Assembly (NCBI GenBank): GCA_903813345.2 | Contig: CAIIXF020000011.1 | Span: 26,032,166-26,096,165 of the forward strand | Length of the DNA stretch: 64,000 bases | Origin: Owenia fusiformis | Lineage: Eukaryota > Annelida > Polychaeta > Sabellida > Oweniidae | Reading direction: 5' to 3' | Shown: positions 27,701 to 39,700 of the stretch, piece by piece | Layout: the number at the start of each line of letters is the position of its first letter | How positions within the stretch are numbered: position 1 is the first letter of the stretch | The notes under the pieces: model-generated | Database searches by the model: none | What the model was told of the DNA's origin: nothing | What the model saw: only the letters and a program-made list of their open reading frames with translations | Program-made: the position numbers and the translations under genes

Positions 27701-30700
27701 ACCCCTGTGAATGATAGTCAAAATACATGTAAGCTTTCCACATACTTATTAGTTCAGTTCAATACATGCACATTTTTACTCAATAAGATTGAAACAACTA
27801 TGGTTGTTACTTTTTTTGTTAATTTAATATTCTTTTTATAATTGTCAAACAATGACGTTCACAGTAGCTGCCTCCAAAGCTGGATAATTTTGTTAATTCT
27901 GATCCAATTTTGAAGATTTGTTGTCTCTTTAATGTTGCTTATATCTTCCACTCATCAAATAAGGGACAAAACTATGCACACATTCTGTCATACGGCCTCA
28001 GTTCTAATAGATATGTTGCTATACTAGGATATTCTGAACCAAAAATGGATTGATGACGTCACAATTAATGCAAATTAGCTAATTTGCATACTTGAATATT
28101 GTAACCATATAGTAAATTTAATAAGGTTTAATCAGATACCAATATCATCTCTATAGACCAAATAATGGCGAAGCTACATTGATTCAAGACTCCAAGGTAA
28201 GATGTATGTATTCTGGTATATTATTGTCAAATAATGACATTCACGATAGCTGCCTCGAAAGTTACATAACTTTCGTAATACTGATTCAATTTTGAATCTG
28301 TTTTCACTTTTATGTTGCTTATACCTTCTTCTAATAGAATAAAGGACAAAACCTTTCAGAAATTTTGCCATACGGCCTCAGTTCTAATAGATAAATTGCT
28401 ATAGTTGGAAATTCTGAACCAAAAATAGATTGATGACGTCATAATTTATGCAAATTAGATAATTTGCATAATTGAATATCAGAAATTTATTGGAAATTCA
28501 ACGAGGTTTAATTTGGTACCAATATCATTTCTATAGACCAAATAATGACAGAGCTACAAATGATTTAAGATACCAAGGTAAGATGTCTAAAGATGCGTAA
28601 CCATGGTAACTGAATGCCGCCATAAAAGTACTATGGGACATTAGTTGGCAATGTTAACAAATGAATTCATTAAATAGACACCCTAGGGATTACAAAAATG
28701 TATGTGACTTATTCACACCTTATGGGTGCATGGGAACCCCTTGTTCCTACTATACTATAAATTACTAATAAATGCCTTCAGAAGTTTACCAGCAGAGAAA
28801 CATTTTGGGCTGTTTCTAAAATGCAGTTTTACTCACAAATACATTTTTCTTGTAAGTACAAACCTGAATTGTTGATCCACTGACAGAAGAAATTTTTAAG
28901 CTCATTTCAGCCTCTTTTTCCTTTTCTTTTCCTGGTTCTGATTGGTCCATTTTTGTAGCTGTCTGCCCTGACTTCTCAACTTCCTTTTCTGGTTCTGGCT
29001 GGTTTATTTCTTTAGTTGAATGCTCTGATTGGTCATCTTCCTTTCCTGGCTCTGATTGGTCCATTTCTGTGGGTTTCTCTGGTTGGTCAGTTTCTTCTGA
29101 TATTCCCTCAGCTAGAAAAATTCATTAATACCAACATAACAAAATAAAGTGGGTTGATAAAGTTCGTAATTACTCAATTACAAGTAATTTAAAAACTTGT
29201 ATACATGTTTTTTTCATTGAAAAATAGTAATTTTGTAATTTAATAACATACCCGAGGGTTCACTGTATATAAACCTTGACAGGTTTTAGGATCTGGTATG
29301 AGAATCCCCCCCCCCAAATTATGACTTTTGAGGTATGGCAATGATCGGATTTTTCCCGTTTCTGGTATGAGAATGGTCATGGAAAATATGGTATCTCTCA
29401 CTTGTGGTATGGCATTGGTCTAGCTGTTACACATATCCTTAATAAGTTGAGGTTGTTTTGGATCATTTTCCTCAAGGATATGGCTTTTCCCGGGGCTTTA
29501 GACATTTTGACCTTGGTCTATATTTGGATATTTAGTATGGCATTGGTCATATATTTGGACATTTGGTATGGCATTGGTCTTATATTTGGACATTTGGTAT
29601 GGCTTTTGGGCGTTATTTTGGTTGGTATGGGAAAAAATTGACATTTGACAGATTGGTATGGGAACATATTGATAACTGAGGGTTCAGCCTAGGACCCCTG
29701 CAGAATTTTGTATAAAGTGAACCCCCGGGATAACATAAAGCTGCAATTAAGCTAGTCTTATATACCATGCTGGACCTATGATTAAATTAAGGTTAAAGTG
29801 ACACAATCATTTTCATTCATCATTAGATATTATATGACGAAAAGGTAAAAAACCGAGTCTTATGATTATGTAACTCTATTTCAATTTTGATCAATTAATG
29901 TGGCTGTATTGCATGCAGCAGAAAAATTCCTTCACATGGAAAACAACAAGACATTAACGTGTAAAATGTCACCACTTGCTATTTGATACAGACGCCGATC
30001 GCCGAACATCAACTGTCAAACACAAGCAATACAAAAGACTATATAACAATACATCACCACTTCTAGTGACATAAAAACCATGCACCTATCGGTTAAAAAA
30101 GTGCAAAAAAAATAAAACAGCTAAAACTTTCTAATTAAAGTAGGCTGGGAACGGGTATGTGTATTCGAGGAATACATCAAAACCTGGGGACATCAGAATG
30201 AAAATCCAAGGATTATCCTGAAATATTAACACTGAACAGACAATATGGAAAATAAGCATCAGATGGAATAATGAACAAAAGGAATTGTAAAATTGTGACA
30301 ATGTTTTCCAAACTAAGCCTCAACTCATCTTGATCCCTTCTTCCAGTTCATTTTTAATTAAAATATAAGAAAGAAGACACTATGCATCTGAAAGGAAAAA
30401 ATGTTAGAGGCTACAGCAGCTTCGAATCAAAACAAACAAACAACAAACAAACAAACATTGGGTGACTCAGTAAAAAACCAGAACAACGGCAACGCCAAAG
30501 CGTAGCGAATCCCATCGAACAGAAATAGCTGGCATTTTTACAAACGAAATATATAGCAAATATCATAAAATAACACACATAAGAAAGTTGTGTTCAGAAG
30601 AAGTAAAATGCTTTTTTATAGTATTCACATGCCAAATATGAACAAAATCGCTCCACTACTTTTCGAGTTACAGTAAAATACTTTAAAATGGTGGCCATTT

Positions 30701-33700
30701 TTCAAAATGGTCGCCTTCTACCAAAAGTGTCATTAGACAGTGTGCCATGCTTATATTATTCACATACCAAATATGAACAAAATCGCTCAACTACTTTTCA
30801 AGTTATAGTAAAATCCGTTAGAATGGCGGCCATTTTTCAGAATGGCCGCCTTCTACCAAAAATGTCATTAGACAGTGTGCCATGCTTATAGTATTCACAA
30901 ACCAAATATGAACAAAATCGCTCCACTACTTTTTGAGTTAAAGTAAAATATGTTAAAATGGCGACCATTTTTCAAAATGGCGGCAAATTTTCAAAATGGC
31001 CTCAGTGTATGCCCTAAGGATTCCAGAGCTGCTGGTCAAAAAGGCATTGCTGACCAGTTGCAATGTTATTTTCCTATACCTAGTGAAAAAATCAACTGGT
31101 CAGTATCAAAAGTAACCAGATAATGACCAGCTGTCCGACGCTTAAGGCGTGCCCTGAATGGCCTCCTCCTACCAAAAGTGTCATTAGACAGTGAGCCATG
31201 CTTATAGTATTCACATACCAAATATGAACAAAATCGCTCCAATACTTCTTGAGTTACAGCAAAAATCATAAAATAATGAGTAAAGGCCGCCATTTTTCAA
31301 GATGGCTGCCATGTGCTATTTTAATTTCTACATTTCTAGCTTTATCAATGTCCTATATAATTTTTTTACATTTAAAACATAATGCTATCACAGTTTTACA
31401 TATTGCACCTAAATTAATGTAAAATCGGCACTAAAATGGCAGCCATTTTTAAATGAGCGGCCATTTTGAAAATCGGCTTTTTAGCAGAACTTCTACCCCC
31501 ATAGGGTATATTTGTACAAAATATGAACAAAATCGGGCCAACGGTATTTGAGTTATTGCCCGGACGGACAGACGGATGGACGGACGGACGTACGTACAGA
31601 CGTACGTACGTACGGACGGACGGAGGCGTTCCCTATATCCCTCCGAACTTCGTTCGATGGGATAAAAAAACATTGGGTGGCTCAGTAAAAAAACAAACAT
31701 TGGGTGACTCAGTAAAAAAACAAACATTGGGTGACTCGGTAAAATGAAAATGTCAAATAAAAAGAAACAAGGAATTAACATGCAAAATGTCACCACCTCC
31801 CATTTGTTACAGATGATGACTGCCGAATGCTGTTACAGACACTGAACGCCAGCCTAATACCAGCCACTGAATACCAGTCATAAAAAAGTTCTGGTGGTGA
31901 CATAAAAATCCAAAGACAAGAAACCGGGGGTTTTAGGGAGCATTTCTTGTGGCAAAGCAGGCACCACTAAACAGATTAATTATTAAGCGTCTATCAAGGA
32001 GGATTGGCTCAACGAATGCAATCTCAACATTCTTTTGTTTCTTTGGGTACCCGAGTTCGGAACACATACTAAATCCCAGGTATTTAACAATCTCTTGAAT
32101 AGCCCAATCGTGATTAAAAATTAAACAGTCTGCCATTTTTTCACTTCACATTTTGAACGCAAGTTTTGGTCTTATCACATAACAAAAAATTTCAAAACAC
32201 ACAAGAAGTAATCAAGATATTAGCTCAAATCTTTTGGATTGCTGATCATGATTTTATGTCCATTGTCAGACAATAACGACATTGAACATTTTCATTGTTG
32301 GAAAATATTGAAATTACATTCAAGGAGCCAATCCTCTTTGGCGTCTAGAAAGCAAGAGTTTTAAATCAACTACCTAAATCAAGAAGTTCTTTCTTGACTT
32401 CAACAGAAGATGACTCTGTGTTAGTTGGAGAGGATCGATGATCAAGAGAAGATCCAAGATCAATAGAAGGTTGAGGATCTTGATCAGGATCGGTATTATC
32501 CTCCCCCTCACTAGCCTCTCCTTTGACCACAACAGGGTTAGCTTCATCCATAGAGCCAAGAATATTACCAGAAGTATTGGTTTCAGAAATGTTATCTGTA
32601 GAAGGTTCATGGTTTCCATCTGCAAAGGTTTCATTAGGTTTTATAGTATCATCTATGGTTTTGGTAGTTTTAGTAAGATTATTAGAGTTATCGCTATGGC
32701 AACTTTGTAAGTTTGTGATGTCATCCATCGCCTGGGTAACAGCTTGAGCGAGACGATCAGTGCCAGAAAGAGAAGCAGCTAAAAGAGCACGTCAAATGTT
32801 AGAATATAATCTTGAATGATTATTTTTGAGCAGAAAGATGCAATGAGTTAGGAAGCAAGAACTAACATGTCAAACTACCATGTCAAAATTGTCACAAGTG
32901 AACACCCCTGGAATTTTTCAAAAAGTGAACCCCCTTGGCAAAGTCTGGCTACGGGCCTGCCACCAATGTGACATAACTTCTAGAAGATGGTGATAAAAAT
33001 TCCCTAAAACCGATTAAGACAAATACTCATAATTATTTCAAGGTTACATTTTACAGAAAAAAGATTAGAGTAAGAAAATGTCAATCTGGTTAAATACAGG
33101 CTTTCTATAAAGACTATGTTAAGTGTAGTGTAAAGAGACTTTATGGACACCCTGTATATCATTCAAAATATTTAACAAACTGTTAGATTTTCAAACATTT
33201 CTTAATAGGTACACTTTGAATTGCATGTAGTTCCCCCCCCCCATTTATACATTATACGCTGAATTCGAGAGAATAAAGTTTGCGCTTGCATATTTGGGAA
33301 ACTCAAAAAGGTATACTCAAATACTACTTGTGGTGTGACCACTTCCCAAAATAGCAAACTGTTGATCTTGAATATAACCAGTCAAGTTCAAGTTTGTAAA
33401 CACAGAAAACTACTCACATTGACTTTCATTAGGTTTTGTACACTCATCTAACAAGGCATCTTCCTGTTCTCTGGTTAAGTCCTTTTCTTCAGTTGGTTCA
33501 TTGGACTCCTCTTTTACATCCATATCTTGGTTATCAACATCGTTGGGTTCTTCCTTTGAATCAGATGATTCAGTTGTTAGTTTTTCACAAGTCGTTGGGT
33601 TGTCTTCCGGATTTTCGGTGATTATATCTGTGTTTTCTAAGAGTTTGTTTTCCTCTGCTTTTTCAGTTTCTTGATTGTCTGATGTAATTTCAGATTGATT

Positions 33701-36700
33701 ATCAGCTTCAGGGGTAATGGTTTTTTCCCCTTCTGTATTTGTTGTCTCAACCTCATTTTCTTCATCAGTTTTAGTTGGTGTCTCATCAGGTTTTATTGGA
33801 GTATCATTATCAACATCATCGTAGCCTTCGTCATCCACAGCTTGAAGAGGTGGGCCAACAGGCTCTAATAAGGGCTGTTCTGGTTTTCCTGTTTTTTCAT
33901 CTACAACTGATGTCATAGACTGAGGGGTGACCTCATTCTGTTGAGTTGTTGGTTCACTTGCATCTGAAATCAGAATCAAGATGGTCAAAATGCAATGTTC
34001 TATAGAAATTTCATATTTTATATAATTTAGTATAAATCATAAAATATGAGATATGCAACAAATAAACTTTCTCATTTTCATTAGTTTGAGACAGACTCAA
34101 TAACCCCTAAAGAGCAGGCAAAAAACTTAATTTGCAATATTTCAATTTATTCTATAAATCTTTTTTAAGCAAGTCAAAAAAATTATAGAATAAGACAAAA
34201 TATTGCAAATCTCACACATTTTGTTATTAATTTTAAAATATATAAAGCGATTTTCTGTTGATCATAAGTTCTTTTAATGCCTAGATCTGCAGTTTAACAG
34301 ACAGTACATCCAGACTGATCCAGAAACTTCAAGAACCTTTCCTACAATGTTTTGCCAAAAATAATAGATACAGAAAGTGAACCAGAACAACGGCAACGCC
34401 AAAGCGTAGCGAATCCCATCGAACAGAAATGGCTGGCATTTTTACAAACGAAATATACAGCAAATATCATAAAAACACACCAGAAAGGCCACCATTTTCA
34501 AAATGGTTGCTCACTAGCCAAGTTGTCATCAGAAGAAATAATATGCTCTTAAGTAGCCACCTATAAAATTTTTGAAAAATCGCACACATGTACTTGTAAA
34601 ATAACACACATAAAAATGGTGGCCATTTTTCAAAATGGCCGACTACACCCCAAAGTTTTATTAGACAATGTGCCATGCTTAGAGTATTCACATATCAAAT
34701 ATGAACAAAATCGCTCCACTACTTTTCGAGTTATAGTAAAAAATGTAAAAATGACAGCCTTTTTTTAAAATGTCCGCCTACTACCTGAAGTGTCATGAGA
34801 CAGTGTGCAAGGCTCGTGAGTATTCACATATCAAATATGAACAAAATCGCTACACTACTTTTCAAGTTATAGTAAAAAACGTAAAAATGGTGGCCATTTT
34901 TCAAAATGGCCGCCTACTACCTAAAGTGTCATTAGACAGTGTGCCATGCTTTTAGTATTCACATACCAAATATAAACAAAATCGCTCCACTACTTTTCGA
35001 GTTATAGTAAAATACGTTAAAAAGGCGGCCATTTTTCAAAATGGCCACCTTCTACCAAAAGTGTCATAGGACAGTGTGCCCTGCTTATAGTATTCACATA
35101 CCAAATATGAACAAAATCGCTCCACTACTTTTCGAGTTATAGTAAAATACGTTAAAATGGCGGCCATTTTTCAAAAAAAAATTTCAAAATGGCCGCCTTG
35201 TGCCAAAAGTGTCATAAGACAGTGTGCCATGCTTATAGTATTCACATACCAAATATGAACAAAATCGCTCCACTACTTTTCGAGTTATAGTAAAATACAT
35301 TAAAATGGCGGCCATTTTTCAAAATTTTTTTTCAAAATGGCCGCCTGGTACCAAAAGTGTCATAGGACAGTGTGCCATGCTTATAGTATTCACATACCAA
35401 ATATGAACAAAATCGCTCCACTACTTTTCGAGTTATAGTAAAATACGTTAAAATGGCGGCCATTTTTCAATATGGCCGCCTTCTACCAAAAGTGTCTTTA
35501 GACAATGTGCAATGTTTATAGTATTCACATACCAAATATGAACAAAATCGCTCCACTACTTTTCGAGTTACAGCAAAAATCGTAAAATAACGAGTTAAGG
35601 CCGCCATTTTTCAAGATGGCTGCCATGTGGTTTTTTAATATCTACATTTGTAGCTTTATAAATGTCCTTTATAATTTTTTTACACTAAAAACATATTGCT
35701 ATTACAGTTTTACATATTGCACCTAAATTACTGTAAAATCGGCACTAAAATGGCTGCCATTTTGAAATGAGTGGCCATTTTGAAAATTGGCTTTCGAGCA
35801 GAACTCCTGCCCCCATAGGGTATATGTGTACAAAATATGAACAAAATCGGGCCAACGGTATTTGAGTTATTGCCCGGACGGACGGACGGACAGACGGACG
35901 GACGGACGTACGTACAGACGGACGGACGGACGGACGGACGGAGGCGTTCCCTATATCCCTCCGAACTTCGTTCGATGGGATAACTACTGTACCATCATTT
36001 TCTACTGAGCCAATCTCCATATCCTCTTCAATGTCCTGTTCTGCAGTAGGCTCAATGACAGCTTCAGGCCTCTCAGTGTCCAACACCTCCATAGGGCTAG
36101 AGGTATCCATGGGAGTCTCCTCATCTTCAACTTCTGGAAAATGAAATACACATTTAATATTACTAAATGACTTATGTGTAAGAACATGTACACATGGAAA
36201 TTCAAATCAATATGTCAAGTGGTTTGTCTGAAAATGCATGAACAAAAAGTTAGGTGGCGCCTGCAGCGGACACTCTTGCCAAGCTGACAAATTGAAAATA
36301 ATATTGTACCTTAGGTATAGAAGTGCTTTGTTACAGGCCAAGAAATCAATAATCTTTGAATTCCAAATAATTTTTACCTTGACTTATTGGGCCGGCATCA
36401 ACCCCATCTTCACCTGTGTTATAATCCTCTCTTGTTGCTTGATTCGACTCTTCATTGGATTCCTGGTTTAACTGTTCATGAGGTTCCTTATCATCACTGA
36501 GTTCTTGATTTGACTCTTCATTGAGTTCTAGATTTGACTCTTCATTGAGTTCTTGATTTGATTCTTCGTTGAGTTCTTGATTTAATTCTTCATTGAGTTC
36601 TTGATTTGACTCTTCATTGAGTTCTTGATTTGACTCCTCATTGAGTTCTGGATTTGACTCCTCATTGAGTTCTTGATTTGACTCTTCATTGAGTTCTAGA

Positions 36701-39700
36701 TTTACCTCTTCATTGAGTTCTTGATTTGACTCTTCATTGAGTTCTTGATTTGACTCTTCCTTGGGTTCTTGATTTGACTCTTCATTGAGTTCTTGATTTG
36801 ACTCTCCATTGAGTTCTTGATTTGACTCTTCACTGAGTTCTTGATTTGACTCTTCATTGAGTTCTAGATTTGACTCTTCATTGAGTTCTTGATTTGACTC
36901 TTCATTGAGTTCTTGATTTGACTCTTCCTTGGGTTCTTGATTTGACTCTCCATTGAGTTCTTGATTTGACTCTTCAGTGAGTTCTTGATTTGACTCTTCA
37001 GTGAGTTCTTGATTTGACTCTTCTTTGAGTTCTTGATTTGACTCTTCTTTGAATTCTGTGTTTGGGTCTATGTTGCTTTCTTGATTCGATTCTTCATTAA
37101 GTTCTTGATTCAAATTCTCATCAGGTTCCTGATTCAACTCTACACTGGGCTCTAAATTGATATCTTCATTGGGTTCTAAATTGGAATCTGCAGATTGATT
37201 TTCTTCTCTCTCAACAGATTTTTCTGGCGAATCTCCATTGACTTCTAGAATATAAAAATCAATATTTAACTCAAATGTGATACCGATTTCCATAATGAAA
37301 AAGATTTGATATGTTTCAGATACAGCCCTAGATTTCAGATACAACTCTTCACCAAAAAAACATGACCTCTGATCTGACTTTATTACATACTTAACTCCAA
37401 AAAGGACAACCATTTCCTACAAATACAGCCCTTCAATTGCCCTGTTTGTAAAATATACCACGTGTGTTGCTGATTAAAGGTTGTATTATGTAGTAAAGGG
37501 TTTAGTCATTCATTATTCAAGGGCATTAGTGAAGGGTAGTATAGAATAGAATCTCAAAATCGCTAGAATCTCAAAAATAGCCATGCTTGGTTGTAATTTC
37601 AAGAATGCTGATTTTTTGAAATACATGTACTGTATTATCTAGTCTTGAACATACCACTTTCTTGTAATATTACATAATTTTTGAAATATTATGATAAAAT
37701 AATGATTGAGCAATGTAACAGAAAACATGTCAACAGTGGAACAAAACAGACCAATATCTCCTGATTTTTGAAATTTTTCATTTTCCCACTGCAGTGCGTA
37801 TTTTGAGACACTGCCATGTGAGTTTGATATGTAACTTCAACTACTTGCCAGTATTAAGATTTCCATCATTGTTTCCAGTAGAATCTGTTAGTGCATCACC
37901 TTGCCCATTGTCCATTATAACAGGAGCTTTCACAGAGACAGGATCCTCGCAGGGTTCGTTCATTATCTGAAATCAAAAGGGTTAGATATTGTTTCCGTTT
38001 GAACATCAAAGTCAATCTTAAAATATTTGACAACATAGTATCATTGGGAATTATGAGGAAAAACAAGCAATCACAAATCAACATACTTTTAGGGTTTGTG
38101 TAAAAAACTGGGTGACTGGGTTGCCAGCTACCTAACGTTCCTACCAGGGTTAGGAACGCAGGTAACCATTTAGTTTTATAGCCGATTATTTTGAAAAGTG
38201 CTCTTATAGGTTCTTGGTAAAAATTATAACATGTAAATATTGAATGGTAGTCTACACCTGGGAGGCTATGTCTTACTCGAGTCTCTAGCTAGAAGTAATT
38301 TCATCCGGAACATTGTGAACCATTTTAAAATCGCCAGATAAATAAATCATGAATTAAAATGGAACTGGCTGGGCTCCTTGATTAGATATTGCAGGATTTC
38401 ATCAGGATTTCGTCTGAAATTAAAATAAACGGCTCCAAGAAAAATGGCGATATATTTGAAAACTGGAGGAAATGTCGTTATTGTCTGACATTAGTAACTG
38501 GCTGTAAATTCTAAGTTAGCGATCCAGAAGATGTGAACTAGTACATTGATCACTTATACATGTGTTTTGAAATTTTTGGTGATGTGAAAAAATTTGATTT
38601 CAAATTTAATGATTACGACATGACCCGTATACAGCAGTAAAAAACATGCAGGGATTTATCTTTGGACGAAGGCCACGATATAGTGGCCTTATAGAAGACG
38701 GTAAGCTATGTCTATTTAGTAGTGTTGTCACGATGTGCCATAATTGTACATCGATGCATTAGCAATTTTCAGTAGTAAACATCGATGCACATCGCGATGT
38801 ACATCGAGAAAAAGTCCGAGAAAAGTGCACTGAAATACCGAACGCTAATGCACTAAAATACCGAACAGAACAAATAAATAAGAGTACGCTGGTACATCCG
38901 GGAACTTCTAGTAACGGTGAAATGAAAGTAAAGTAAATCTTTTTTAGATTAATGGTTCATTTCGACGACCTAAAACAGTTTTAAAGCGAAAGAATATCAG
39001 AAAACATTGGAAAATGAAATAAGACATGAGAAAGGTAAGCGATTTGCGTCAAAATAAGATAAGAAAGGGTGATTTTTAGCAAATTAAATTTTTTTAAAAA
39101 CATCGATGTTTTGTTTCAGACATCGATGCAGCGCCAGAATCAGCTTTGGCGATGTATATATAAGGGTTATGTACTGGGAGGTTTTGGATATGGGGTTTAT
39201 CCAGAGGGAGATATGCATATCTACCTTAGGGACCGTAGGGACCGAAGGTAGATGTGCATATCTCACGAGGGATGAACCCAATATCCAAACCGACCGTACA
39301 TAACTGCTTTATCCTATACCAAGTAGAGTTTTCTAATTTTCTTTCGATTTTTTTTTCATTTTTTCAAATTTTTTTCACATTTTTCTAATTTTTTCAATTT
39401 TTTCAATTGTTTTTCAAATTTTTATTTTTTTTATTTTTTCAGATTTTTTTCTTTTTTTCAATTAATTTTCGAAGCGGGAAGATATGCCCTGGAGCGGGAG
39501 ATATGGCGGGAGATATTGAGGTTCAGGATATGGAAACCTCAAAATCAGGATACGGGATATATCTTACCAACTTATCTCCCTAAAACTCTACTTGGCATAG
39601 GATAATGCGATGTATCGATTTATCGCGACAACTACTATTTAGTGCTCTAAAGGTCAATTGACTTTAAAGTTGGTAACCATGCCAGGAACTTTATGTACCC

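Noticed and set aside
31523-31747. Frames with TDGWTDGRT or SVRPSVRP repeats as a secreted or structural protein
   Set aside because: They come from the GGAC simple-repeat end of a dispersed element and occur in both copies and both strands.
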